A stretch of 18,583 nucleotides of DNA from contig JBGPJM010000082.1 in assembly GCA_041485385.1 (NCBI GenBank), positions 1 through 18,583 on the forward strand. The letters run 5' to 3'. Of the stretch, positions 1-6,849 are shown one piece after another (positions within the stretch are counted from its first letter, which is position 1; the number at the start of each line of letters is the position of its first letter). The notes below the pieces were generated by a model. The model made no database searches, was not told where the DNA came from, and worked only from the letters and a program-made list of their open reading frames with translations. Both the position numbers and the translations under genes were made by a program. The stretch comes from JBGPJM01 sp041485385. GTDB lineage: Bacteria; Planctomycetota; Phycisphaerae; Phycisphaerales; UBA1924.

Positions 1-249
1 AGCGGGGGGGAGGCGCCGCTGGTGGATGCGGAGACGCGCGGCTCGGTGGTGAGGACCATATTCTCCACCGCGGCGATGGCCGGCGCCGTCATCGGCTTGC
101 TGCGCCTGTTTCCGGCGCCGGCCACCTGGACGGCGCACGCCACCGCGCTGGGTGTGGCGGCCGGCGCGGGGATCGTCGCGTTCGTCGGCGCGGCGGTGGT
201 TCTCCGCGCGCCGGAGCTGAAGTGGCTCCTCCATCGTGGGAGCGCGTGA
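1..249 (+). CDS. C-terminal fragment of a polytopic membrane protein, probably lipid II flippase MurJ
   Basis: The reading frame is open from the first base of the window to the TGA at 247-249, so this is the 3' end of a gene that starts outside. The visible 82 residues hold two hydrophobic stretches (about residues 24-38 and 45-68), separated by a short polar loop, and a short tail rich in charged residues (LRAPELKWLLHRGSA). Two closing helices ending in a R-x-P-E-L tail resemble the last helices of MurJ/MviN, which flips the peptidoglycan precursor lipid II across the inner membrane. That identification rests on this tail alone; another MATE/MOP-type transporter or an unrelated membrane protein is possible. 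A GTG at 22 is in frame but is unlikely to be the start, because the frame continues upstream. The next gene starts 34 bp downstream on the same strand. Confidence 0.55.
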   Translation, partial: SGGEAPLVDAETRGSVVRTIFSTAAMAGAVIGLLRLFPAPATWTAHATALGVAAGAGIVAFVGAAVVLRAPELKWLLHRGSA

Positions 250-283
250 TCGGTCAGGCCAATACCCTCCCCTACCCTCCCCC

Positions 284-1174
284 ATGCCCATCTCGCTGCA
301 AGGTAAGGCCATCGCGATCACCGGCGCCTCGAGCGGCATCGGGGCGGCCACCGCGGTGGCGTGCGCGGGCGCGGGGATGCCGGTCGCCCTCGGTGCCAGG
401 CGGACGGACAAGCTCGACCAACTGGTCCAGCGGATCCGCCGGGGCGGGGGGCGGGCGATCGCCCTCAAGACCGACGTCGACCGCCCCGAAGACTGCCGGG
501 CGCTCATCGACGCGACGGTCGCGGAGTTCGGCTCCATCTACTCCGTGTACGCGAACGCCGGCTACGGCGAGGAGCACGCAATCCACGAGATGACGGATGC
601 GCAGATGCGGCAGATGTTCGAGACGAACTTCTTCGGCACGCTCTCGACGATCCGGCCGGCGCTGGAGTACATGCTGAAAGAGCCGGCGCCGGCGGAGGGG
701 GGCCTTCGCGGGCACGTGCTGATCTGCTCATCGTGCGTGGCGAAGATGCCGCTGCCGTACTACGGGGCGTATTCGGCGACCAAGGCGGCGCAGAACCACA
801 TCGGACGGGCGATGAATCTGGAGCTGCGCCCCCTGGGCGTGCGCGTCTCGACCGTGCACCCGATCGGCACGCGCACGGAGTTTTTCGACACGGTGAAGGA
901 CCGCAGCGGCGTGGCCAAGCTGGTGGACCACACCCCCGACCGGTTCCTGCAGTCCGCCGACTACGTCGCGAAGAAGACCATCGATTGCCTTCGGCGGCCG
1001 CGTCCGGAGGTGTGGACCGGCCCGAAGGGCGCGTTCGTCCGATTCGGCATGAGCGTGTGCACACTCCTCCCCGGGTTGAGCGACGCCTGCGTCGGGGGGA
1101 TGGTGAACAAGCGGCTGCGGGCCGCGGCGGCGCCGCGGAATGCGGCACCCGCGCCGGGGTCGCCGCCCGGATGA
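284..1174 (+). CDS. Short-chain dehydrogenase/reductase (SDR family)
   Basis: A 296-residue NAD(P)-dependent oxidoreductase of the classical SDR type. The Rossmann glycine motif TGASSGIG is at residues 13-20, the structural NAG motif at 91-93, the catalytic serine at about 150 and the catalytic YSATK at 163-167. The Ser-Tyr spacing of 13 is the classical one. The protein is longer than a minimal SDR of about 250 residues. Its extra C-terminal part (about 235-296) contains a hydrophobic stretch (MSVCTLLPGL) followed by basic residues, so it may touch the membrane, as in SDRs acting on lipid or steroid substrates. The substrate cannot be read from the sequence. The ATG at 284 is preferred over the GTG at 236 because it places the Rossmann strand directly after the N-terminus; no clear Shine-Dalgarno precedes either. 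The gene ends 4 bp before the convergent hydrolase gene. Confidence 0.9.
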   Translation: MPISLQGKAIAITGASSGIGAATAVACAGAGMPVALGARRTDKLDQLVQRIRRGGGRAIALKTDVDRPEDCRALIDATVAEFGSIYSVYANAGYGEEHAIHEMTDAQMRQMFETNFFGTLSTIRPALEYMLKEPAPAEGGLRGHVLICSSCVAKMPLPYYGAYSATKAAQNHIGRAMNLELRPLGVRVSTVHPIGTRTEFFDTVKDRSGVAKLVDHTPDRFLQSADYVAKKTIDCLRRPRPEVWTGPKGAFVRFGMSVCTLLPGLSDACVGGMVNKRLRAAAAPRNAAPAPGSPPG

Positions 1175-1178
1175 GCGC

Positions 1179-2141
1179 TCACTTCGCGGGCGCGGCCCTC
1201 GCGCCGGCGATCGCGCATTTGTCGAGAAATCGATCGATCGCCTGCCAGTACTCCGGGCGCGTCGAGAGCGCCGAGTTGTGCCCGCCGGTGAGTTCCACCA
1301 GCTCGGACCCGGGCACGAGGGCGTGCAGCCTTCGCCCGTGCGCGACGCCGATGATCTCGTCGTCGCGGCTGTGAAGGATGAGGACGGGCTTGCCGAGCTT
1401 CGGCAGCGCGCGATCGCTGCGGAAGGGGCTGCGGACCAAGAAGGGCGGTGCGCCGAATCCAGCGGCGAAGGAGGCGACGCTCGTGAACGGCGACTCGAGC
1501 ACCAGGGCCGCGGCATCGCGCCGGCCGGCGAGCTGCGCGGCCACGCCGGTGCCCAGCGATCGGCCGTGGAGGATGATCCGGGCACGGTCGACGTCGGGGC
1601 GGGCGACGAGCGAGTCGTAGAACTGCTCCATGTCGGCGACGATGGCGCGCTGGGAGGGGGAGCCGCCGGAGCGGCCGTAGCCGCGGTACTCCGGGAGCAG
1701 CACGCTGAAGCCGCGCGATGTCCAGCGGCGGGCGTCGTCGTAGGCGTGGTCGATGAGTTCGCCGTTGCCGTGGGTGAGGATGACGGCCGGGCGCGGGCCG
1801 GGGCCGGGCGCGGGGACGAACCACGCCTCGACCCGGGAGCCGTCGCCCGTGGTGATCCAGAGGCGCTGGACATCGGGCGGGATGAGCTGATCGGGGAGGG
1901 GTGCGCCGGTCAGCCCGCGCGGGTAGATCAGGCGGTCCTGCATGAAGTACAGGACGGCGCACCACCCCGCGTAGACCAGCACGATGATCATCAAGATGTG
2001 CTGCATCACCCGGGCCCACCGATGCCCGCGCGCGTTCCCGGTACCACCGGAGTTGGACTCATTCTTCGGCGCCTCGAGCTGGTCCATGATCGATCCCGCC
2101 GTCTCGCCCGTCTCCGCTGGCCGAGTTTGCCTCTCCAGCAT
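1179..2141 (-). CDS. Membrane-anchored alpha/beta hydrolase
   Basis: A 320-residue serine hydrolase with one N-terminal membrane helix (about 46-66) ahead of the catalytic domain, so the domain probably lies on the outer face of the inner membrane. The oxyanion region ILTHGNGE is at 121-128, the nucleophile elbow GRSLGTG at 193-199 (Ser195), the acid in the SRDDE segment at 258-262 (Asp260 or Asp261) and the catalytic histidine in GGHN (His288). The EYRGYGRSGG segment at 151-160 is typical of the ABHD13/FrsA-like branch (often annotated as alpha/beta hydrolase or dienelactone-hydrolase-like). The substrate is unknown; an ester, thioester or peptide bond is possible. An internal ATG at 2087 (residue 19) would also keep the whole membrane helix and domain, and no ribosome-binding site separates the two choices. 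The frame is continuous with the upstream gene except for a TGA at 2199-2201 (see findings). Confidence 0.87.
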   Translation of the reverse strand: MLERQTRPAETGETAGSIMDQLEAPKNESNSGGTGNARGHRWARVMQHILMIIVLVYAGWCAVLYFMQDRLIYPRGLTGAPLPDQLIPPDVQRLWITTGDGSRVEAWFVPAPGPGPRPAVILTHGNGELIDHAYDDARRWTSRGFSVLLPEYRGYGRSGGSPSQRAIVADMEQFYDSLVARPDVDRARIILHGRSLGTGVAAQLAGRRDAAALVLESPFTSVASFAAGFGAPPFLVRSPFRSDRALPKLGKPVLILHSRDDEIIGVAHGRRLHALVPGSELVELTGGHNSALSTRPEYWQAIDRFLDKCAIAGARAAPAK

Positions 2142-2198
2142 TACGCCGCCGGGGCAGGTGCGGATGCTGGGGCATTCCTGAGATTCCCGGGATGGACA

Positions 2199-2828
2199 TC
2201 ATGTCGGCAATCCCGCATCGTGACGAATCGGATATGCGCACGCCGGGCACCGCCCGGTTCGGAACCGTCGGCGAGCCCGCATCCGATGGCCGATCAGGAG
2301 TGTCCCCGAGAGCACCGCAGCCGGACCGCCACAGAGCAGTGCCAGCCAGACGAGGCGCTTCAGGTCTACGACGCAGCCCGCAATAGACGACGATTCGCTA
2401 CCCAGACCGAGACTGCAATCGATGGAAAACTCGCGGTACTTGAGCCAGCCAGGCTGCGGAGGCAGCATTACCGTTCGCCGCGCCGAGCCTTCCATCAAAT
2501 CAAATGAGACTTCGTCAGATTCGAAGATCCGATACGGCCAGCCATAGAGCGTCCTCCTGTAGATGACGTGCAATGGATTCGCCGGGGAACCCTCCGGAAG
2601 CGGGGCGTCATCCGAAAATACTCGTATCGATCCCCAGCAGCGTTTGATGGGGAATTGTTTCCCTTGGCTCCACCTCGAGGTTCCCGAGAACACTTGAGCA
2701 GTGCAGATCGATAGCAGAAGAGCCGCCAGCAGCAGAACTATCGAGGTGATGGGAGGTCGGGCACGCCTCCGTCCGCATTCGAGACAGGGCTCGGTCAGCT
2801 GCGATCTGGTCGCCAGTCGAATCCTCAT
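2199..2828 (-). CDS. Two-helix membrane protein with N- and C-terminal cytoplasmic CxxC motifs
   Basis: A 209-residue protein of unknown function. A basic N-terminus carrying CLEC (Cys15, Cys18) precedes a membrane helix at about 27-47. A polar domain of about 105 residues follows, then a second helix at about 157-180 and a basic tail with CPAC (Cys194, Cys197) and PIRHDAGLP. By the positive-inside rule both ends are cytoplasmic and the central domain is periplasmic. The tail is the first half of the zinc-ribbon-like ending (CPxCGYDLR..CPECG) that is common in planctomycete membrane proteins; here the stop codon falls where the second half would begin. Codon third positions are visibly less GC-rich than in neighbouring genes. 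The ATG at 2828 is preferred over a GTG at 2900, whose extra 24 residues show no recognisable pattern. The gene is 85 bp downstream of ispF and may be cotranscribed with it. Confidence 0.65.
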   Translation of the reverse strand: MRIRLATRSQLTEPCLECGRRRARPPITSIVLLLAALLLSICTAQVFSGTSRWSQGKQFPIKRCWGSIRVFSDDAPLPEGSPANPLHVIYRRTLYGWPYRIFESDEVSFDLMEGSARRTVMLPPQPGWLKYREFSIDCSLGLGSESSSIAGCVVDLKRLVWLALLCGGPAAVLSGTLLIGHRMRARRRFRTGRCPACAYPIRHDAGLPT

Positions 2829-2913
2829 GGTCGTACTTCGGTTCCCGTCTGGGCAGGAGCAGCTGTCGCCGGGACTCCCCGTAGCACCGAACGCCTTCAC
2901 GCCGCTTCACCCT

Positions 2914-3420
2914 TCACTTCCCCAGCAGCACGACGACCTGCGCCTCGATCGCTCTTCCCTCGCCCACCGCGTCCACCTTCTCGTGGCTCTTCCCTTTCAC
3001 GTTCACATCAGTTGGAGGTACGCAGAGCAGGCGGGACAGATTCTGCCTGATCTGCTCTTTCACCGGCCCGATCCGCGGCGATTCCAGCACCACGGTGCAG
3101 TCCACGTTCACCACGCCCCATCCGGCCTCCTTCACACGGCGGACCGCCTCGCGCATGAAGTCGGCGGAGTCCCGGCCCTCGTTAGCCGCGGCGTTGTCGG
3201 GAAACAGCTGCCCGATGTCGGGCATCCCCAGCGCCCCCATGAGGGCATCGACGACCGCGTGGTACAGCACGTCCCCGTCGGAATGGGCCACCGGCCCGAC
3301 CGGGCTCTGGAGCTCGACCCCGCCGACGAGCAGCGCCCGGCCCGCCCCCCCTCCCGGGCCGGCCCCTTTGGCCGCCAGCCGGTGAAGGTCGTACCCATGA
3401 CCGATCCGATACTGCTGCAT
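2914..3420 (-). CDS. ispF: 2-C-methyl-D-erythritol 2,4-cyclodiphosphate synthase
   Basis: A 168-residue cytoplasmic enzyme of the MEP isoprenoid pathway. It converts CDP-methylerythritol 2-phosphate to the cyclic diphosphate with release of CMP, and family members work as trimers. The metal-binding motif GHGYDLH is at residues 7-13 (Asp11, His13), with the third ligand His54 in AHSDGDVLYH (45-54). DALMGALGMPDIGQLFPD (58-75) is nearly consensus. The C-terminal substrate segment reads NVKGKSHEKVDAVGEG, where many homologues have NVKATTTEKLGFTGRG, so the cytidine-phosphate end diverges somewhat. A glycine-rich insertion (AGPGGGAG) sits in the loop after the first strand. The length is normal (about 155-170). 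The ATG at 3420 has GGAAGG just upstream. ispD and other MEP genes are not in the window. Confidence 0.97.
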   Translation of the reverse strand: MQQYRIGHGYDLHRLAAKGAGPGGGAGRALLVGGVELQSPVGPVAHSDGDVLYHAVVDALMGALGMPDIGQLFPDNAAANEGRDSADFMREAVRRVKEAGWGVVNVDCTVVLESPRIGPVKEQIRQNLSRLLCVPPTDVNVKGKSHEKVDAVGEGRAIEAQVVVLLGK

Positions 3421-3574
3421 GACCTTCCAATCTTCTCAGCCCCCCCTCCCCTCCCCCGCACCCCCACTCCAGCCGGCCGCCCCCCCGCAGTCACCATAGA
3501 CTCCCTGATCACCGCCCGGAGGCGAACCCGCCGTGCCCGTTGAGCGTTTTCTCCCATAACCCCGGAGATGCCCG

Positions 3575-4063
3575 ATGCGAAGCTTGCTCCCCCGTCTGGG
3601 CGACCCTCGTCGCACTCTCTTCCCCGCCATGGCCGGGGCATTCCTCCTCGCCGCGGCGGCTGGAAACGGGTGCGCCTACTCCGAGGGCGGCTCGGGGATG
3701 TCCCTGGACGAGCACACCTACGTCTCGACGTCCTGGCAACCCAAGACGGTGTCGCTGATCGACACCCGGACCGGCCAGACGTTCTGGTCATCCGACGTTC
3801 CGGTGGGCAAGCAGCTTGTCATCCGGTTCAAACCGGACCAAGGCATCAAAGGTACGGCCACACCCGACAGGATGCTCTGGGAGGTCATGGATGCCGGCAC
3901 CAGTTTCGGCCACCTCGACAACTCGCTGGCAGTCCCGCCGAGCGAGTCTCGGAAGCTTGACATGAAGCTGCGCTCGACTCCCGAACTTCCCCCTGACCTG
4001 GCTCCGCCGGTGAGCAACCACCAGCCCGCCCCCCCTGCCAGCGCCCCGGCCTCGCCCGGTTGA
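3575..4063 (+). CDS. Small exported protein, possible lipoprotein, unknown function
   Basis: A 162-residue protein that I do not recognise by function. A basic start (RSLLPRLGDPRR) and a hydrophobic segment (about 14-30) lead to a cysteine at 33 (AAAGNGC), so it is exported and possibly lipidated; the residues before the Cys fit the lipobox only loosely. The mature part has a compact region (about 44-133) with VSLIDTRTGQTFWSSDVPVG and DRMLWEVMD, suggesting a small beta-rich domain. It ends in a Pro/Ala-rich tail (about 139-162) that is probably disordered. The start is supported by GGAG at 3564-3567, seven bases before the ATG. It is upstream of, and on the same strand as, the prepilin-like gene, 124 bp away. 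Confidence 0.75.
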   Translation: MRSLLPRLGDPRRTLFPAMAGAFLLAAAAGNGCAYSEGGSGMSLDEHTYVSTSWQPKTVSLIDTRTGQTFWSSDVPVGKQLVIRFKPDQGIKGTATPDRMLWEVMDAGTSFGHLDNSLAVPPSESRKLDMKLRSTPELPPDLAPPVSNHQPAPPASAPASPG

Positions 4064-4134
4064 TGCTGGGTCCGCCAGCTCCCCGGCCGCCGCAGCACCG
4101 CATCGATCGTGAGGACGAGGCTTTCGCCGCTGTT

Positions 4135-4154
4135 CTCGCGCATTCGTGCGCGAG
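4135..4154. repeat. Perfect 7-bp inverted repeat upstream of the prepilin-like gene
   Basis: CTCGCGC at 4135-4141 pairs exactly with GCGCGAG at 4148-4154 across a 6-base loop. It lies between the small exported protein gene and the prepilin-like gene, about 34 bases before the chosen prepilin start. No T-run follows, so an intrinsic terminator is unlikely. It could be an operator or an mRNA hairpin near the leader, but in DNA this GC-rich a chance match is plausible. Confidence 0.3.
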
Positions 4155-4187
4155 CGATCATCCGCACAGCATATCTTCGGTATCCTG

Positions 4188-4949
4188 ATGGTCATGAGGC
4201 CGCCTCGCGCCTTCACGCTCATCGAGCTCCTGGTGGTCATCGCCATCATCGCGATCCTCATCGCGATCCTTCTGCCGGCGCTGGGCAAGGCCCGTCAGGC
4301 TGGGCGCGCCGCCGCGTGCCTGTCCAACCAGCGGCAGATCGGGCTGGCCCTGAACATGTACGCCTCGGCGTACCGCGACTGGATCCCGCGCGAGGGCACC
4401 AAGGGGCTCACCCCGCAGACGCTCCGCAGCCGCCTCCCCTACGCCATCGCCCTGCGGCCGTTCCTGGACGACCTGGCGTCACCGGCGCGCGACATCGACG
4501 ATCAGTTCGCCAATGCCCCCTACTACGTCGACCCGGCCCGCCCCAAGGACAACCACAAGATCCACTACGTCGTCAACGGCGTGCCCTTCACCGCCCGCGG
4601 CGCATGGGACGGCCGTTGCGTGATGAACGCGAACCTCCGACGCGGCCCGACGCCGCTGACGCGTCTGCACCTCACCTCGGAGGTGATCTACCTCACCTGC
4701 TTCGCCGACGACCCCGCCGGCCTGCTGTACAACGAGTGGATCACCTTCGGCCCGACCGACCTGGATATCGCCCAGTTCTACGATGTGTGGGCGCCCGAGC
4801 ATGTGCTGCTCACGTCCGCCACCGCCCGGATCGCCCACCGGCGGCACGGGAATGGCTCGAACGCGATGTTCCTCGACGGGCACGCCGCCCACGTGCCGGC
4901 CGCGTTCCTGGGGAACCTGCTCAGCTGGGACGATGGTGATTACCACTGA
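4188..4949 (+). CDS. Prepilin-like (type II pseudopilin) protein with H-X9-DG C-terminus
   Basis: A 253-residue protein with a type IV prepilin leader, MVMRPPRA, then FTLIELLVVIAIIAILIAIL. Cleavage by prepilin peptidase is expected between Ala8 and Phe9; Glu at +5 (Glu13) is present, and alanine replaces the usual glycine at -1. The first helix (9-28) anchors the protein in the inner membrane before assembly. The C-terminus has the planctomycete H-X9-DG signature: His220, nine residues, then Asp230-Gly231 (NAMFLDGHAAHV). Proteins of this paired class are very numerous in planctomycete genomes and are thought to use a general secretion/pseudopilus pathway; no secretion genes are adjacent. ATG 4194 would give an equally good leader (MRPPRA), and a GTG at 4146 is less likely. 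The gene ends 54 bp before the thioredoxin gene. Confidence 0.9.
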   Translation: MVMRPPRAFTLIELLVVIAIIAILIAILLPALGKARQAGRAAACLSNQRQIGLALNMYASAYRDWIPREGTKGLTPQTLRSRLPYAIALRPFLDDLASPARDIDDQFANAPYYVDPARPKDNHKIHYVVNGVPFTARGAWDGRCVMNANLRRGPTPLTRLHLTSEVIYLTCFADDPAGLLYNEWITFGPTDLDIAQFYDVWAPEHVLLTSATARIAHRRHGNGSNAMFLDGHAAHVPAAFLGNLLSWDDGDYH

Positions 4950-5003
4950 CCCCGGCGGGCACGACGCACGCCTTCCCGCCCCTTACCTGCCGAAAGGACC
5001 CGC

Positions 5004-6026
5004 ATGCTCCGACGCACACTGCTCCTGTCCGCCGCGGCGTTCGCCCTGGCCTGTCCCCTCCCCACGGTCGCGCTTGCGCAGAACACCGTCCCGGCCACGC
5101 CGCTGGTGCCGGCCGGGCAGACGGGCGTGAAGACGGCCCAGCCGGCCGAGAAGAAACCGGTGTACGACGAGAAGGCGGATGCGAAGCAGCAGATCGCGGC
5201 GGCGCTGAAGAAGGCGAAGGCGGAGAACCAGCGGGTGCTGATCCAGTGGGGCGGGAACTGGTGCGGGTGGTGCATCGCGCTGCACGGGCTGTACGCGAAG
5301 GACAAGGATATCGCGCACGAGCTGCTGTACGAGTACCAGGTGGTGTACGTGGACGCGGGCCAGCCGAAGGGGAAGAACATCGAGCTGGCCAAGAGCTACG
5401 GCGCGGACCTGGAGAAGAACGGGTTCCCGTTCCTGACGATCCTGGACGCCGACGGCAAGGCGCTGGCGAACCAGGAGACCAGCTCGCTGGAGACGGACCA
5501 CAAGCTCGACTCCGGGCACAACCCCGCGGCGGTGCTGGACCTGCTGAAGAAGTACCAGGCGACCTACCTGAGCGCCTCGGGGATCTTCGAGGCGGGGCTG
5601 GCGGAGGCGAAGAGGTCGGGGAAGACGGTGTTCCTGCACTTCGGCGCGCCGTGGTGCGGCTGGTGCCACAAGCTGGAGAACTGGATGGCCACCGACGAGG
5701 TCAGGTCGATTCTCTCCAAGCAGTTCGTCGACGTGAAGATCGACGTGGACCGCACGATCGGGGCCAAAGAGATCTTCGACAAGTACCGGGGGCCGAAGGA
5801 TACGGGGATCCCCTGGTTCGCCTTCCTCGATCCGACCGGCAAGTCGCTGGCCGACGCCACCGGCCCCAAGGGCAACGTCGGCTTCCCGTATGAGCCCAAT
5901 GAGGTGGCGCACTTCGAGAGCATGCTCCGCAAGGTCCCGGGCAAGCTGACGGACGCGGACATCAAGGCCCTGGTCGGCTCGCTCAACGGGAACCGCGAGA
6001 AGGAAGAGAAGAACACGGGCCATTGA
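5004..6026 (+). CDS. Exported twin thioredoxin-domain protein
   Basis: A 340-residue exported protein. A Sec signal peptide (MLRRTLLLSAAAFALA) ends at about residue 25 (VALA/QN) and is followed by a Pro/Ala/Lys linker. Two thioredoxin-like domains follow: the first at about 56-185 with NWCGWC (Cys87, Cys90) and cis-proline in GFPFL (Pro142), the second at about 192-320 with PWCGWC (Cys218, Cys221) and cis-proline in GIPWF (Pro270). Both resemble the Thioredoxin_7/DUF255-like group and keep the residues needed for dithiol-disulfide exchange. The likely role is reduction or isomerisation of disulfides in periplasmic proteins; the electron donor and targets are unknown. The start has an excellent ribosome-binding site, GAAAGGA at 4992-4998, five bases before the ATG. 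The lysine-rich C-terminus is followed by a strong terminator hairpin. Confidence 0.9.
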   Translation: MLRRTLLLSAAAFALACPLPTVALAQNTVPATPLVPAGQTGVKTAQPAEKKPVYDEKADAKQQIAAALKKAKAENQRVLIQWGGNWCGWCIALHGLYAKDKDIAHELLYEYQVVYVDAGQPKGKNIELAKSYGADLEKNGFPFLTILDADGKALANQETSSLETDHKLDSGHNPAAVLDLLKKYQATYLSASGIFEAGLAEAKRSGKTVFLHFGAPWCGWCHKLENWMATDEVRSILSKQFVDVKIDVDRTIGAKEIFDKYRGPKDTGIPWFAFLDPTGKSLADATGPKGNVGFPYEPNEVAHFESMLRKVPGKLTDADIKALVGSLNGNREKEEKNTGH

Positions 6027-6076
6027 GAAGCTTGCAACGCCGAGGGCTTCGGAGAGAGTTGATCGAGTGAAGAACG

Positions 6077-6120
6077 AAGGGCCGGATGACGAACCACACG
6101 AGGTTCTTCATCCGGCCCTT
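6077..6120. terminator. Bidirectional rho-independent-type terminator
   Basis: Two 19-base arms, 6077-6095 and 6102-6120, are complementary with a single mismatch around a 6-base loop (ACACGA). The stem begins AAGGGCCGG and ends CCGGCCCTT, so it has an A tract on one side and a T tract on the other, continued by GTTGTTTG. It lies between the 3' ends of the convergent thioredoxin (+) and DinB-like (-) genes, where it could stop transcription from both sides. Confidence 0.85.
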
Positions 6121-6141
6121 GTTGTTTGAACGGTCTGACTC

Positions 6142-6663
6142 TCATACGAAGATCGACCGGAACTCCAGGGCCCGGCGCAGGTCGGCGATCTGCCCGCAGT
6201 GGGTGCCGTTGTGGAAGATGATCCGCATGGCCAGCATCCCCATCGGCAGCTCGCCCTGGCCCCACTTGACCGTCTTCTCGAGGACGGCCGCGTCCGCCCC
6301 TCTGACCGCCGCGGCCAGGCGTTCGCACGCGCCCTCGTAGATCGCCACGCACCGGGCGAATCGCGGGTAGACCTCCGCGTCGCCGACGGGGAGGGAGTTG
6401 AAGGCGACGGACTCGGTGCCGTAGCGGGTGGCGTCGCAGGCCGCGGCGCCGGCGATGAAGTCGGTCTCGGGCATGGCCCGCCCGTCGATCTTCTCCGCCG
6501 CGCGGTGCATGGTCAGGGCGCAGTGGCCCAGGGTCCACGCGACGTGGTTGGGAAGGTTGACGGCCTGGTGCGTGTGGTTGGAATCGTCGAAGCCGACGAG
6601 GTATCGCCCGAGCGCCTGCTTGCAGGAGAGGATCCCCTCGGCGAGCATTTGTGGGGTGTTCAT
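6142..6663 (-). CDS. DinB-fold protein (putative metal-dependent enzyme)
   Basis: A 173-residue protein with the four-helix DinB/YfiT fold pattern. LPNHVAWTLGHCALTMH at about 37-53 carries His47, and HNGTHCGQIADLRRAL at 151-166 carries His151 and His155. Together these give the usual three-histidine metal site. Family members include thiol transferases that use bacillithiol or mycothiol and damage-inducible proteins of unknown activity, so the reaction cannot be assigned. The ATG at 6663 is chosen because AAGGAA precedes it at a suitable distance. The longer open frame up to 6834 would encode a repetitive F-S-L-F-T-F-H stretch that is merely translated intergenic repeat. The gene is downstream of the esterase gene on the same strand, separated by the heptamer repeat. 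Confidence 0.82.
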   Translation of the reverse strand: MNTPQMLAEGILSCKQALGRYLVGFDDSNHTHQAVNLPNHVAWTLGHCALTMHRAAEKIDGRAMPETDFIAGAAACDATRYGTESVAFNSLPVGDAEVYPRFARCVAIYEGACERLAAAVRGADAAVLEKTVKWGQGELPMGMLAMRIIFHNGTHCGQIADLRRALEFRSIFV

Positions 6664-6688
6664 GGGGTAGGTTCCTTGGGGAGCGAGG

Positions 6689-6849
6689 AGTGAAAAGTGA
6701 GAAGTGAAAAGTGAGAAGTGAAAAGTGAAAAGTGAAAAGAAGAGCTGCTCGCGAGGCGCGATCAGGTTCTCCGTTCCACTCGCTTCAGCCGCCTCGTACG
6801 ATCCTCGTCCCACTCCTCGCTTTTCACTTTTCACTTCTCATTTTTCACT
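6689..6849. repeat. Inverted pair of AGTGAAA heptamer arrays
   Basis: Seven perfectly phased 7-base units (AGTGAAA, twice AGTGAGA) run from 6689 to 6737. Four units in the opposite orientation (TTTCACT, one changed to TCTCATT) run from 6822 to 6849. About 84 bases of ordinary GC-rich sequence separate them. The 10-mer GCGAGGAGTG adjoins the left array (6683-6692), and its exact reverse complement adjoins the right array (6811-6820). The arms could pair as an RNA hairpin. The right array overlaps the last codons and stop of the esterase gene. It resembles the short tandemly repeated heptanucleotides known from cyanobacterial intergenic regions. Its AT-rich composition is foreign to the surroundings. 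Confidence 0.9.

Noticed and set aside
2139..2201. Selenocysteine or programmed readthrough joining the CxxC membrane protein to the hydrolase
   Set aside because: No SECIS-like hairpin is visible, the hydrolase has its own membrane helix and start, and the 18 linking codons lack domain character.
2888..2925. GTGAAG-like repeats just after ispF as a second copy of the heptamer element
   Set aside because: Only two or three loose matches (GAAGTGAAGGGTGAAG) without phase or an inverted partner; chance cannot be excluded.
6664..6834. N-terminal extension of the DinB-like protein
   Set aside because: The extra residues are a translation of the heptamer repeat array (Phe-Ser-Leu-Phe-Thr-type string); a good ribosome-binding site sits at the internal ATG at 6663.
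6689..6849. Heptamer array as a CRISPR array
   Set aside because: Units are seven bases with no spacers, in two opposite blocks, and there are no cas genes.
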